Shown here piece after piece: positions 52,742-61,474 of a stretch of DNA of 64,000 nucleotides. Numbering within the stretch: the first letter of the stretch is position 1; every line of letters starts with the position of its first letter. The notes below the pieces were generated by a model. It saw only the letters and a list, made by a program, of their open reading frames with translations, ran no database searches and was not told where the DNA came from. The position numbers were made by a program, and so were the translations under genes. The stretch is from Streptomyces taklimakanensis (GTDB lineage Bacteria; Actinomycetota; Actinomycetes; Streptomycetales; Streptomycetaceae). The DNA lies in contig NZ_WIXO01000001.1 in the NCBI RefSeq assembly GCF_009709575.1, positions 3,722,001-3,786,000 of the forward strand. The letters run 5' to 3'.

Positions 52742-53359
52742 ATGAGTGAGCAGCCCGGTTACGCCGACCACGTCTACCGATCCGGATCGGCGCTGGTGGG
52801 AGGCGCCCTGCTGCTGGCGCTCGTGGTACTGCTGTGCGGCGAGGGGGCCGTCAACGGCGAGGGCCGCGTCCGCTGGGTCTCGCTGGCCGCGCTGCTGTGC
52901 CTGGCCCCGCTGGTCGTCGCCTTCTCGCTGCGGCCCGCCGTGTACGCGGGCCGGGAGCGGCTGCGGGTGCGCAACCCGTTCCGCACGATCACGCTGCCCT
53001 GGGGCGCCGTCGACGACGTGCGGGCCGGATACTCCACCGAGGTCTTCGCGGCCGGCCGCAAGTACCAGATGTGGGCGATCCCCGTCTCGCTGCGCCAGCG
53101 CAAGAAGGCGCTGCGGCAGAGCGGGGGCGGCCGGCCCCCGCTCGTCCCGTCCCGTCCCGGAGCGATGTCGCCCCCGGCGCCCGGCGGTGACCACCGGGCG
53201 CGGGCCGACCAGGCGGTGGAGGAGATCCGGGGACTCGCCGAGCGGCACTCCTCCGACGACGCCGCGCAGGGCTCCCCGAACGTCCGGTGGGCCTACGAGA
53301 TCATCGCTCCGACGGTGGTGGGGGCGGCGGCCCTGCTGCTCCTGATCGTCCTGGGCTGA
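52742..53359 (+). CDS. PH domain (bPH_6-like) membrane protein
   Basis: 205 residues. Two N-terminal spans (about 18-35 and 44-62) are followed by a small bacterial PH-like domain (about 65-115: VYAGRERLRVRNPFRTITLP, WGAVDDVRAGYSTEVFAAG, YQMWAIPVSLRQRKKALR), a disordered Pro/Gly loop and a C-terminal span (about 188-204). The W-PxxV and RNPFR elements match proteins annotated as PH domain-containing in actinomycetes. Function unknown. ATG 52742; divergent from deoC, so it shares the intergenic region with the operator. Confidence 0.75.
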   Translation: MSEQPGYADHVYRSGSALVGGALLLALVVLLCGEGAVNGEGRVRWVSLAALLCLAPLVVAFSLRPAVYAGRERLRVRNPFRTITLPWGAVDDVRAGYSTEVFAAGRKYQMWAIPVSLRQRKKALRQSGGGRPPLVPSRPGAMSPPAPGGDHRARADQAVEEIRGLAERHSSDDAAQGSPNVRWAYEIIAPTVVGAAALLLLIVLG

Positions 53360-53384
53360 CGCCGGCGCCCCGGCCGCCCCCTCG

Positions 53385-53406
53385 GCGCCCGGCCGCGGCC
53401 GGGCGC
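53385..53406. terminator. 22-bp palindrome between convergent genes
   Basis: GCGCCCGGCC-GC-GGCCGGGCGC is a perfect palindrome between the convergent PH-domain and phosphosugar mutase genes. Terminator role is likely but the stem has little loop. Confidence 0.45.
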
Positions 53407-53486
53407 GGCACGGGACCTTGGGGCCGGCCGCCGTGCCGCGCGGGTGGGGTGCCTCGGATCCCTCGGACTCCCCCTCGGACTCCCCC

Positions 53487-55181
53487 TCAGATCCCCGCAG
53501 CCGCGGCCAGGTCCGCCTTGAGGGACTCCAACACCGCCCGGGCCGTGGCGCGGGCCGTGGCCGGTTCGGAGGCGTCCGCGACCGGGACGACCACCTCCAG
53601 GTAGCACTTCAGCTTCGGCTCCGTGCCGCTGGGGCGGACGACGACCCGGGCCCGTGAGACCCGTTGCCGGGGGTCGCCGGCCAACCGGTAGCGCAGGCCG
53701 TCGGTGGGCGGGAGGCCCTCGACGCCGAGGGAGAGGTCCTCGGCCGAGAGCACGGTCAGACCGGCCAGCTTCGCGGGCGGCGCCTCGCGCAGCCGGCGCA
53801 TCGCGTCGGCGATCACCGAAAGGTCGTCCACCCGCACCGAGAGCTGGTCGGTGGCGTGCAGCCCGTACTCCACGGCGATGTCGTCGAGCAGCTCGGTCAG
53901 GGAGCGGTCGCTCTCCTTCAGCTCGGCGGCCAGTTCGGCGACGAGCAGCGCGGCCGTGATGCCGTCCTTGTCGCGGACGCCCTCGGGGTCGACGCAGTAG
54001 CCCAGCGCCTCCTCGTAGGCGTAGCGCAGGCCGTCCACCCGGGCCAGCCACTTGAAGCCGGTCAGCGTCTCGGTGTGGGGCAGTCCCGCCGCCGCGGCGA
54101 TCCGCGACAGCAGGGACGAGGAGACGATCGTGGTGGCGAAGGTGCCCCGCGCCCGCTTGTGCACCAGGTGGGTCGCCAACAACGCCCCCACCTCGTCACC
54201 GCGCAGCATGCGCCACCCCGCCTCCGACTCGGGATCGGGCACGGCCACCGCGCAGCGGTCGGCGTCGGGGTCGTTGGCGATGACGAGATCCACGTCCGCC
54301 ACGCCGTTGGACCGGTGTTCGCGGGCCGTGGCGAACGCCAGGTCCATCGCCCCCGGCTCCTCGGGATTGGGGAAGGCGACGGTGGGGAAGTCGGGGTCGG
54401 GCTCGGCCTGCTCGACGACCGGGACCGGGGCGGGGAAGCCGGCGCGTTCGAAGGCGGCGGCGAGCGTGGCGCCGCCCACGCCGTGCAGCGAGGTGTGGAC
54501 CACCCTCACGTTCCGGGGCCCACCGGGAGTGAGGACGGACACGGCCCGCTCCAGGTAGGCGTCGACGACCTCCTCGCCGAGCGTCTCCCAACCGGAGTCG
54601 GCGCGCGGGACGTCCGCGAGCGAGCCGACCGAGTCGATCTCGTCGGCGATCTCGGCGTCGGCGGGCGGCACGATCTGGGAACCGCCGCCGAGGTAGACCT
54701 TGTACCCGTTGTCGCGCGGCGGATTGTGGCTCGCGGTGACGGTGACGCCCGCGACGGCGCCCAGGTGCCGGACGGCGAAGGCCAGCACCGGGGTGGGCAG
54801 GGGGCGGGGCAGCAGGGCGGCCCGGAGCCCGGCGCCCACCATCACGGCGGCGGTGTCGCGCGCGAAGTCCTCGCTCCGGTGACGGGCGTCGTACCCGATG
54901 ACGACCAGGCCACCGTCGTGCCCGTGCCTGCGGAGGTACGCCGCGAGCCCGGCGGCCGCCCGGATGACGACCGCGCGGTTCATCCGCATCGGACCGGCGC
55001 CCAACTCCCCGCGCAGCCCGGCGGTGCCGAACCGGAGGGTGCCGGAGAAGCGGTCGGCCAGTTCGGCCGTGTCCCCCGCCTCGATCAGCCGGGACAGCTC
55101 CTCGCGGGTCTGTGGGTCCGGGTCCTCGGCCAGCCAGGCCTTCGCCCGCGCGGTCGGGTCCTCGTGCTGCACGGTTGCCAC
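53487..55181 (-). CDS. Phosphosugar mutase (PGM2/ManB-like), phosphopentomutase candidate
   Basis: 564 residues of the alpha-D-phosphohexomutase superfamily, longer than typical ManB and close in layout to PGM2-type enzymes. Seen: FGTAGLRGELGAGP (about 51-64), active Ser in TVTASHNPPRDNGYKVYLG (S151), metal-binding NDPDADRCAV (about 313-322), sugar-binding DEVGALL and GFKWLARVDG, and the phosphate-binding RPSGTEPKLK near the C-terminus. GTG 55181 has GGAGAGAG upstream. It lies directly after punA on the same strand, and no DeoB is present. This context, and the known phosphopentomutase activity of PGM2, suggest that it converts (deoxy)ribose-1-phosphate to the 5-phosphate. Confidence 0.85.
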   Translation of the reverse strand: MATVQHEDPTARAKAWLAEDPDPQTREELSRLIEAGDTAELADRFSGTLRFGTAGLRGELGAGPMRMNRAVVIRAAAGLAAYLRRHGHDGGLVVIGYDARHRSEDFARDTAAVMVGAGLRAALLPRPLPTPVLAFAVRHLGAVAGVTVTASHNPPRDNGYKVYLGGGSQIVPPADAEIADEIDSVGSLADVPRADSGWETLGEEVVDAYLERAVSVLTPGGPRNVRVVHTSLHGVGGATLAAAFERAGFPAPVPVVEQAEPDPDFPTVAFPNPEEPGAMDLAFATAREHRSNGVADVDLVIANDPDADRCAVAVPDPESEAGWRMLRGDEVGALLATHLVHKRARGTFATTIVSSSLLSRIAAAAGLPHTETLTGFKWLARVDGLRYAYEEALGYCVDPEGVRDKDGITAALLVAELAAELKESDRSLTELLDDIAVEYGLHATDQLSVRVDDLSVIADAMRRLREAPPAKLAGLTVLSAEDLSLGVEGLPPTDGLRYRLAGDPRQRVSRARVVVRPSGTEPKLKCYLEVVVPVADASEPATARATARAVLESLKADLAAAAGI

Positions 55182-55396
55182 GCTCTCTCTCCGCCTCTCG
55201 CGTGTCGCTCACGGGCGGCGTGCCGTGCCGCCCCGTCTCGCTCTCGGCGCCCCGCCCTTGGCGCGGGGCGCGTTCCGTTCCGGCCCCACACCTACCCGGG
55301 AGGTCCGCGGACAGCCCGGCGCGCGCCCCGCGTACGCCGTGTGGACCCACGGCGGTCCGGCGGGAGCACGGGAGGCCGGTGCCGGCGCCGGTCCGC

Positions 55397-56218
55397 TCAG
55401 ACGCGTTCGAGGACCCGGGCCAGCAGACCGCCCATCCGGGCGGCCGAGTCACGGCCGGCCTGGAGGACCTCCTCGTGGTTCAGCGGTTCGCCCGTCATGC
55501 CCGCGGCCAGGTTGGTGACCAGGGAGATGCCCAGCACCTCGGCGCCCGCCTCACGGGCGGCGATGGCCTCCAGGACGGTGGACATGCCCACCAGGTCCCC
55601 GCCGATCGCCCGGACCATGCCGATCTCGGCCGGCGTCTCGTAGTGCGGGCCGGGGAACTGGACGTAGACGCCCTCCTCCAGGGAGGGGTCCACCTCCTGG
55701 CACAGCGCGCGCAGCCGCGGCGAGTACAGGTCGGTCAGGTCCACGAAGTTGGCGCCCACGATCGGCGAGGTGCCGGTGAGGTTGATGTGGTCGCGGATCA
55801 GGACCGGCTGCCCCGGACGCATACCGGGGCGCAGGCCGCCGCAGCCGTTGGTCAGCACGACCGTCTTGCAGCCGGCGGCCGCGGCCGAGCGAACGCCGTG
55901 GGCGACGGAGGCGACCCCGCGGCCCTCGTAGTAGTGGGTGCGGCCGAGGAAGACCAGTGCCCGCCTGTCGCCGACGCGGTAGGAGCGGACCCGCCCGGCG
56001 TGGCCCTCCACCGCCGGCGGCGGGAAGCCGGGGAGGTCGGTGACCGGGAAGTCGTGGTCCGGTTCCCCGAGCGCGTCGGCGGCCGGAACCCAACCCGACC
56101 CCATGACCAGGACGACGTCGTGGCTCTCCGCGCCGGTCAGCTCGCGGAGCCGGGCCGCGGCGGCGTCTGCGGCGGCGTACGGGTCGGCGGAGTATTCCGT
56201 GGTGGCAGATGCGTTCAC
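55397..56218 (-). CDS. punA: Purine nucleoside phosphorylase
   Basis: 273 residues of the trimeric PNP/MTAP family, splitting (deoxy)inosine or (deoxy)guanosine to base and sugar-1-phosphate. Motifs: [14 protein letters not shown] (phosphate loop, about 39-52), [14 protein letters not shown] and [24 protein letters not shown] (about 120-132), [10 protein letters not shown] (about 183-192), [19 protein letters not shown] 56218 is set by a -10 TACCCT six bases before it (leaderless). The operator CTACGCGCGTAG lies 24 bases upstream of the start. It is followed by the phosphosugar mutase on the same strand. Confidence 0.94.
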   Translation of the reverse strand: MNASATTEYSADPYAAADAAAARLRELTGAESHDVVLVMGSGWVPAADALGEPDHDFPVTDLPGFPPPAVEGHAGRVRSYRVGDRRALVFLGRTHYYEGRGVASVAHGVRSAAAAGCKTVVLTNGCGGLRPGMRPGQPVLIRDHINLTGTSPIVGANFVDLTDLYSPRLRALCQEVDPSLEEGVYVQFPGPHYETPAEIGMVRAIGGDLVGMSTVLEAIAAREAGAEVLGISLVTNLAAGMTGEPLNHEEVLQAGRDSAARMGGLLARVLERV

Positions 56219-56254
56219 GCGATGAGGGTAACCGGAAAATGCCTACGCGCGTAG
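56218..56254 (-). promoter_or_regulatory. Nucleoside operator and leaderless promoter of punA
   Basis: Minus strand: perfect CTACGCGCGTAG (56254-56243), then -10 TACCCT (56230-56225), then six bases to GTG 56218. The operator covers the expected -35 position. Confidence 0.8.
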
Positions 56255-56308
56255 ATGGATGTCCGGGAAGTGGCGCGAACCCGCCGGCGCGCGCCTCCTC
56301 GGCGCCCC

Positions 56309-56746
56309 TCAGCAGGGACGCTCGCGCAGCTCCAGGACGTAGTCGTGGGGCGCCCCGGCGGACTCCGCGGCGTCGGCGATCTCGCCCAGGTAGCGAGCCG
56401 AGGGCAGACCGCCCTCGTAGCCGTTGAGCACGTAGCACCACGCGGCCTCGTCACCGTCCAGGGTGTGCGCGCGCACCCTGGTGCGGCGGTAGACGCCCAT
56501 GCCGACGCCCTCCCAGCGGTCCATGGAGTCCTCGTCCATGGGCGCGACGTCGTACAGCGCCACGAAGACCGTCGAGCCCGGCGCCTCGACGACGGTCGCC
56601 AGGGAGCCCTCCCAACCCATGTGCTCGCCGCCGAAGGCGAGCCGCCAACCGCTGAGCCACCCGGTGCCGCGCAGCGGGGAGTGCGGGGCCCTGCGGGACA
56701 TCAGCCGGGCGTCGAGGTTTCCGGCGTACGCGGCGTAGAGCGACAT
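56309..56746 (-). CDS. Gamma-glutamylcyclotransferase-like protein
   Basis: 145 residues with the GGCT fold. The N-terminal substrate loop reads LYAAYAGNLDARLMSRRAP (about 3-21; family form Y-G-S-N-L), followed by WRLAFGG and ATVVEAPGSTVFVALYDVAP, with the acidic general-base region near MDEDSMDRWEGVG (about 72-84). It could make 5-oxoproline from gamma-glutamyl peptides, but many such proteins lack proven substrates. ATG 56746. It lies upstream of punA on the same strand, but the punA promoter lies between them. Confidence 0.8.
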   Translation of the reverse strand: MSLYAAYAGNLDARLMSRRAPHSPLRGTGWLSGWRLAFGGEHMGWEGSLATVVEAPGSTVFVALYDVAPMDEDSMDRWEGVGMGVYRRTRVRAHTLDGDEAAWCYVLNGYEGGLPSARYLGEIADAAESAGAPHDYVLELRERPC

Positions 56747-56865
56747 ACGGCGAGGGTAGCGGCACGCCCGGAGGGGGACGGCGGGCCGGGGGTCACGGGG
56801 CGAGGGGCGGGACGGGAGGCGCGCGGGCACGGACGGGTGGTGACGGGCGTGACGGGGGCGCGTGA

Positions 56866-56879
56866 GAAACTGGGGTACG
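56866..56879 (+). promoter_or_regulatory. Leaderless promoter -10 of lpdA
   Basis: GAAACT (56866-56871), seven bases before GTG 56879; no ribosome site. The match to TAnnnT is imperfect. Confidence 0.3.
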
Positions 56880-58318
56880 TGACTCGGATCGTGATCATCG
56901 GTGGTGGACCCGGCGGCTACGAGGCGGCTCTGGTGGCCGCCCAGCTCGGAGCGGAAGTGACCGTCGTCGACCGGGACGGCCTGGGCGGGGCGTCGGTGCT
57001 GACCGACTGCGTCCCGTCCAAGACCCTCATCGCCACGGCCGAGGTGATGACGAACTTCGACTCCTCCTACGAGGAGCTGGGCATCATCGTCGAGGACGGC
57101 ACCCCCGACCCCGACCGCCCCGCCCGTGTGGTCGGGGTGGATCTGGGGAAGGTCAACCGGCGTGTGAAGCGCCTGGCCCTGGCCCAGTCGCACGACATCA
57201 CCGCCGCCGTCACCCGCGCCGGCGCCCGTGTGCTGCGCGGGCGCGGCCGGCTGGAGCCGCACCACGCGCCCGACGGCTCCCGGCAGGTCGTCGTGGAGAC
57301 GGCGGACGGGAGCGAGGAGCGGCTGGCCGCCGACGCCGTCCTCGTCGCCACCGGCGGACGGCCGCGGGAACTGCCCGACGCCAGGCCGGACGGCGAGCGC
57401 ATCCTGAACTGGACCCAGGTCTACGACCTGGAGGAGCAGCCCGAGGAACTGATCGTGGTCGGCTCCGGTGTCACCGGCGCCGAGTTCGCCGGCGCCTACC
57501 AGGCGCTGGGCTCCCGCGTGACGCTGGTCTCCTCGCGCGACCGCGTGCTGCCGGGCGAGGACCCGGACGCGGCGGTCGTCCTGGAGGACGTCTTCCGCCG
57601 CCGCGGCATGAACGTGATGTCCCGCTCCCGGGCCGCGTCGGTCAAGCGCGTCGGGGACCGGGTGGAGGTCACGCTCTCGGACGGTCGGGTCGTCACCGGA
57701 AGCCACTGTCTGATGGCGGTCGGCGCCGTGCCCAACACCTCCGGGATCGGTCTGGAGGAGGCCGGGGTCACGCTGAAGGAGTCCGGCCACATCCGCACCG
57801 ACCGGGTCTCCCGCACCACCGCCCCCGGCGTCTACGCGGCCGGCGACTGCACGGGTGTCTTCGCGCTCGCCTCGGTCGCGGCCATGCAGGGCCGGATCGC
57901 GATGTACCACTTCCTGGGCGAGACGGTGGCGCCGCTGGACCTCAAGACGGTCTCGGCGAACGTCTTCACCGACCCGGAGATCGCCACCGTCGGCTACTCG
58001 CAGGCCGACGTGGACGCCGGACGGATCGACGCCCGCGCCGTCAAGCTGCCGCTGCTGCGCAATCCCCGGGCGAAGATGCAGGGCATCCGGGACGGCTTCG
58101 TGAAGCTTTTCTGCCGTCCGGGCACGGGGATCGTGGTCGGCGGCGTGGTCGTGGCGCCGCGCGCCAGCGAGCTGATCCACCCGATCTCGGTGGCGGTGGA
58201 CAACAACCTGACGGTCGAGCAGATCGCGAACACGTTCACCGTGTACCCCTCGCTGTCGGGGTCGCTGGCCGAGGTGGCCCGGCAGTTGCACACCCGGAAG
58301 ACCGCCGAGGGGAGCTGA
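56879..58318 (+). CDS. lpdA: NAD(P)H quinone reductase, LpdA type (flavoprotein)
   Basis: 479-residue FAD protein of the dihydrolipoamide dehydrogenase family. FAD site IIGGGPGGYEAALVAAQLGA (about 5-24), second dinucleotide site VVGSGVTGAEFAGAYQALGS, YAAGDCTGVFALASVA, and dimerisation domain (about 350-479) with VFTDPEIATVGYS. Where true lipoamide dehydrogenases have the redox pair CxxxxC this protein reads GGASVLTDCVPSK, with one Cys only, which is the LpdA type described in mycobacteria as a quinone reductase. The final His-Glu pair region reads HPISVAVDNN. GTG 56879; short leader or none. Confidence 0.9.
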   Translation: MTRIVIIGGGPGGYEAALVAAQLGAEVTVVDRDGLGGASVLTDCVPSKTLIATAEVMTNFDSSYEELGIIVEDGTPDPDRPARVVGVDLGKVNRRVKRLALAQSHDITAAVTRAGARVLRGRGRLEPHHAPDGSRQVVVETADGSEERLAADAVLVATGGRPRELPDARPDGERILNWTQVYDLEEQPEELIVVGSGVTGAEFAGAYQALGSRVTLVSSRDRVLPGEDPDAAVVLEDVFRRRGMNVMSRSRAASVKRVGDRVEVTLSDGRVVTGSHCLMAVGAVPNTSGIGLEEAGVTLKESGHIRTDRVSRTTAPGVYAAGDCTGVFALASVAAMQGRIAMYHFLGETVAPLDLKTVSANVFTDPEIATVGYSQADVDAGRIDARAVKLPLLRNPRAKMQGIRDGFVKLFCRPGTGIVVGGVVVAPRASELIHPISVAVDNNLTVEQIANTFTVYPSLSGSLAEVARQLHTRKTAEGS

Positions 58319-58396
58319 CCCCTCCGGCCGCACGGGGCCCGGCGGGTCGGCGGGGAGGCCAACGTCTGCTCGGTGGAGCGGAGTTGGCGCGGGGCC

Positions 58397-58424
58397 GCAC
58401 GACGGCCACGCGCGGCCGTCGTGC
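58397..58424 (+). terminator. Hairpin after lpdA
   Basis: GCACGACGGCC (58397-58407) pairs with GGCCGTCGTGC (58414-58424). Confidence 0.7.
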
Positions 58425-58467
58425 GCCCGGCGCAGCCTGTGTGGCGCCGGATCACGCGTATACCACG

Positions 58468-58550
58468 GCGGAAACCCGTCCACGAACAATTTCCGTTATT
58501 CAGCGGAAACAGCTGAAAGCAGACGGTCGATCGCGTTACTGTCGGTTTCG
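58468..58550 (+). promoter_or_regulatory. Promoter and repeat elements of the DeoR gene
   Basis: GCGGAAAC occurs at 58468-58475 and again at 58503-58510, 35 bases apart. The second copy is part of a dyad TTTCCG (58490-58495)/CGGAAA (58504-58509). The -35 CTGAAA (58513-58518) and -10 TACTGT (58537-58542) follow, with GTG 58550 seven bases on. These repeats are a likely autoregulatory operator and differ from the nucleoside palindrome. Confidence 0.55.
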
Positions 58551-59608
58551 TGTTCGCTGCAGAACGTCGTCAACTGATCCTCGAAATGGTGCGTGCCAAC
58601 GGAGCCGTGTCGCTCCGTGAACTCGCACGCGTCGTCCAGACCTCCGAAGTGACCGTGCGCCGCGACGTCCGGGCGCTGGAGGCCGAGGGACTGCTCGACC
58701 GTCGCCACGGCGGCGCCGTGCTGCCCGGCGGCTTCACGCGCGAGTCCGGTCTCCCACAGAAGGCGCACCTGGCGACGGCGGAGAAGACGGCCATCGCCGA
58801 TCTGGCCGCCGGGCTCGTCGAGGAGGGCGAGGCCGTCGTCGTCGGCGCCGGTACGACCACCCAGGAGCTGGCCCGCCGGCTGGCGCGCGTTCCCGGCCTG
58901 ACCGTGGTCACCAACTCCCTGCTGGTGGCGCAGGCCCTGGCCCACGCCAACCGCGTCGAAGTGGTGATGACCGGCGGTACGCTGCGCGGCTCCAACTACG
59001 CGCTGGTCGGCAGCGGGGCCGAGCAGTCCCTCCAGGGGCTGCGGGTCTCGCGTGCCTTCCTCTCCGGCAGCGGGCTGACGGCCGAGCGCGGCCTGTCCAC
59101 CTCCAACATGCTCTCGGCGAGCGTGGACCGGGCCCTGGTCCAGGCCGCGGCCGAGGTCGTCGTCCTGGCCGACCACACCAAGCTGGGCATCGACACGATG
59201 TTCCAGACGGTCCCGCCGGAGGTCATCACCCGCCTGGTGACCGACGAACCCCCACCCCACGAGGAGCGGGCGGCGGCGGAGCTCCAGGCGCTGGCGGACC
59301 AGGGCGTCCGGATCGAGATCGCGAGCACGGGCCCCACCACGGGAGCGGTGCGCACCGGTCCGCTCGGCACGGTCGGCGGCTCCGCCGGGCCGGGCGGCGT
59401 GGAGGACGAGAGCACGGTGCCCGGCGCGGGACGGCAGCCGCGCCGCGACGTTCCCCTGCCGGGCCAGCGCGGCCGGCATCCGCAGGGCTCCCAGGGGATC
59501 CAGGGCGGCGGTGCCGGTGGTGCGCAGCTCCGCACGGCCCTGCCGGTCGTCACCGGCGAGGGCCCCCCGATGGGCCGGGTGGCCGATCTGGCCCCGCGCC
59601 GCCACTGA
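58550..59608 (+). CDS. DeoR/GlpR family transcriptional regulator with C-terminal extension
   Basis: 352 residues. N-terminal HTH_DeoR (about 1-58: ERRQLILEMVRANGAVSLRE, TSEVTVRRDVRALEAEGLLD, RRHGGAV) and a DeoRC sugar-phosphate sensor (about 75-250: KTAIADLAAGLVEEGEAVVV, GAGTTTQELARRL, VVTNSLLVAQALA, MTGGTLRGSNYALVG, VVVLADHTKLG). The last 90 residues or so (from about 262) are Gly/Pro/Arg-rich, disordered and absent from ordinary DeoR proteins. GTG 58550 is leaderless. Its inducer should be a phosphorylated sugar or sugar derivative; (deoxy)ribose phosphate from the nearby salvage genes is a reasonable but unproven candidate. Confidence 0.88.
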   Translation: MFAAERRQLILEMVRANGAVSLRELARVVQTSEVTVRRDVRALEAEGLLDRRHGGAVLPGGFTRESGLPQKAHLATAEKTAIADLAAGLVEEGEAVVVGAGTTTQELARRLARVPGLTVVTNSLLVAQALAHANRVEVVMTGGTLRGSNYALVGSGAEQSLQGLRVSRAFLSGSGLTAERGLSTSNMLSASVDRALVQAAAEVVVLADHTKLGIDTMFQTVPPEVITRLVTDEPPPHEERAAAELQALADQGVRIEIASTGPTTGAVRTGPLGTVGGSAGPGGVEDESTVPGAGRQPRRDVPLPGQRGRHPQGSQGIQGGGAGGAQLRTALPVVTGEGPPMGRVADLAPRRH

Positions 59609-59635
59609 CTGACGGCTCCTCACCGGCGGACCGAA

Positions 59636-59678
59636 GAGCGAGGGGGCGGGACGGTCGAGCCGTCCCGCCCCCTCGCTC
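59636..59678. terminator. 19-bp bidirectional terminator
   Basis: Bases 59636-59654 pair perfectly with 59660-59678, loop TCGAG, between the convergent DeoR and accA2 genes. Confidence 0.9.
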
Positions 59679-59698
59679 GGGGGCCGTGCGTTTGGGGG

Positions 59699-61474
59699 TC
59701 AGTCCTTGATGTCGCAGATGGCGGCGCCGGCGCTGATGCCGGTGCCGACGGTGGCGTTCAGGTCCTTGACGGTGCCGGAGCGGTGGGCGTTGATGGGTTG
59801 TTCCATCTTCATCGCTTCCAGTACGACGATCAGGTCGCCCTCGGTGACCTGTTGGCCTTCCTCGACGGCGATCTTGACGATGGTGCCCTGCATCGGGGAG
59901 GTCAGGGTGTCGCCGGAGGCGGCCGGTCCAGACTTCTTGGCCGCGCGTCGTTTGGGGCGGGCGCCGCCGGCCGCGGCGGTGCGGGCCAGGGTCATGCCCA
60001 GCGAGGCGGGCAGGGAGACCTCCAGGCGTTTGCCGCCGACCTCGACGACCACCGTCTCGCGGCCGGGTTCGTCGTCCTCGGTGCCGGTGCCGGGGGTGGT
60101 GAAGGGGGGCAGGGTGTTGACGAATTCGGTTTCGATCCAGCGGGTGTGGACGGTGAAGGGGGCGTCGGGGTGGCCGTTGACCTCGGGGGCGAAGGCGGGG
60201 TCGGTCACGACGGCGCGGTGGAAGGGGAGGGCGGTGGCCATGCCCTCGACGGTGAACTCGGCCAGGGCGCGGGCGGCGCGTTGCAGGGCCTGTTGGCGGG
60301 TGGCGCCGGTGACGATCAGTTTGGCCAGCAGGGAGTCCCAGGCCGGGCCGATCACCGAGCCGGATTCCACTCCGGTGTCCAGGCGGACGCCGGGGCCGGT
60401 GGGGGGGTCGAATGTCGTCACGGTGCCCGGGGCGGGCAGGAAGCCGCGGCCGGGGTCCTCGCCGTTGATGCGGAACTCGAAGGAGTGGCCGCGCGGGGGC
60501 GGGTCGTCGTAGCCCAGTTCCTCGCCGTCGGCGATGCGGAACATCTCGCGGACCAGGTCGATGCCGGTGACTTCCTCGGTGACCGGGTGTTCGACCTGGA
60601 GGCGGGTGTTGACCTCCAGGAAGGAGATGGTGCCGTCGGTGCCGATCAGGAATTCGCAGGTGCCGGCGCCGACGTAGCCGGCTTCTTTGAGGATGGCCTT
60701 GGAGGCGCGGTACAGCTCGGCGTTCTGTTCGGCGGTCAGGAACGGGGCGGGGGCTTCTTCGACCAGTTTCTGGTGGCGGCGCTGCAGGGAGCAGTCGCGG
60801 GTGGAGACGACCACCACGTTGCCGTGTTGGTCGGCCAGGCACTGGGTCTCCACGTGGCGGGGGCGGTCCAGGTAGCGTTCGACGAAGCATTCGCCGCGGC
60901 CGAAGGCGGCCGTCGCCTCGCGTACGGCGGAGTCGTACAGTTCGGGGACTTCTTCCAGGGTGCGGGCGACTTTCAGGCCGCGGCCGCCGCCGCCGAAGGC
61001 GGCCTTGATGGCGATGGGCAGGCCGTGTTCCTCGGCGAAGGCGAGGACTTCGTCGGCGCCGGAGACGGGGTCGGGGGTGCCGGCGACCAGGGGGGCGCCG
61101 GCGCGTTGGGCGATGTGGCGGGCGGCGACCTTGTCGCCCAGGTCGCGGATGGCCTGGGGGGGTGGGCCGATCCAGATCAGTCCGGCGTCGAGGACGGCCT
61201 GGGCGAAGTCGGCGTTCTCGGAGAGGAAGCCGTAGCCGGGGTGGACGGCGTCGGCGCCGGAGTCGGTGGCGGCCTTGAGGACCTTGGTGATGTCCAGGTA
61301 GCTGGCGGTGGGGGTGTCGCCGCCCAGGGCGAAGGCCTCGTCGGCGACCCGGACGTGCAGGGCGTCCCGGTCGGGGTCGGCGTAGACGGCCACGCTCGCG
61401 ATTCCGGCGTCCCGGCATGCACGGGCGACGCGGACAGCGATTTCACCGCGATTGGCGATGAGCACCTTGCGCAC
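59699..61474 (-). CDS. accA2: Acetyl/propionyl-CoA carboxylase alpha subunit (biotin carboxylase + BCCP)
   Basis: 591 residues. Biotin carboxylase (about 1-450): [33 protein letters not shown]-grasp loop [44 protein letters not shown]; then a linker rich in Arg/Lys (about 500-520) and a biotinyl domain (about 525-591) with the biotin site EAMKMEQP (K556). It carries CO2 on biotin for the beta subunits such as PccB. GTG 61474 is fixed by AAGGAGGA ten bases upstream. Codon use differs from neighbours: glutamate is often GAA rather than GAG. From memory, Streptomyces have two nearly identical alpha subunits (AccA1/AccA2). Confidence 0.95.
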   Translation of the reverse strand: MRKVLIANRGEIAVRVARACRDAGIASVAVYADPDRDALHVRVADEAFALGGDTPTASYLDITKVLKAATDSGADAVHPGYGFLSENADFAQAVLDAGLIWIGPPPQAIRDLGDKVAARHIAQRAGAPLVAGTPDPVSGADEVLAFAEEHGLPIAIKAAFGGGGRGLKVARTLEEVPELYDSAVREATAAFGRGECFVERYLDRPRHVETQCLADQHGNVVVVSTRDCSLQRRHQKLVEEAPAPFLTAEQNAELYRASKAILKEAGYVGAGTCEFLIGTDGTISFLEVNTRLQVEHPVTEEVTGIDLVREMFRIADGEELGYDDPPPRGHSFEFRINGEDPGRGFLPAPGTVTTFDPPTGPGVRLDTGVESGSVIGPAWDSLLAKLIVTGATRQQALQRAARALAEFTVEGMATALPFHRAVVTDPAFAPEVNGHPDAPFTVHTRWIETEFVNTLPPFTTPGTGTEDDEPGRETVVVEVGGKRLEVSLPASLGMTLARTAAAGGARPKRRAAKKSGPAASGDTLTSPMQGTIVKIAVEEGQQVTEGDLIVVLEAMKMEQPINAHRSGTVKDLNATVGTGISAGAAICDIKD

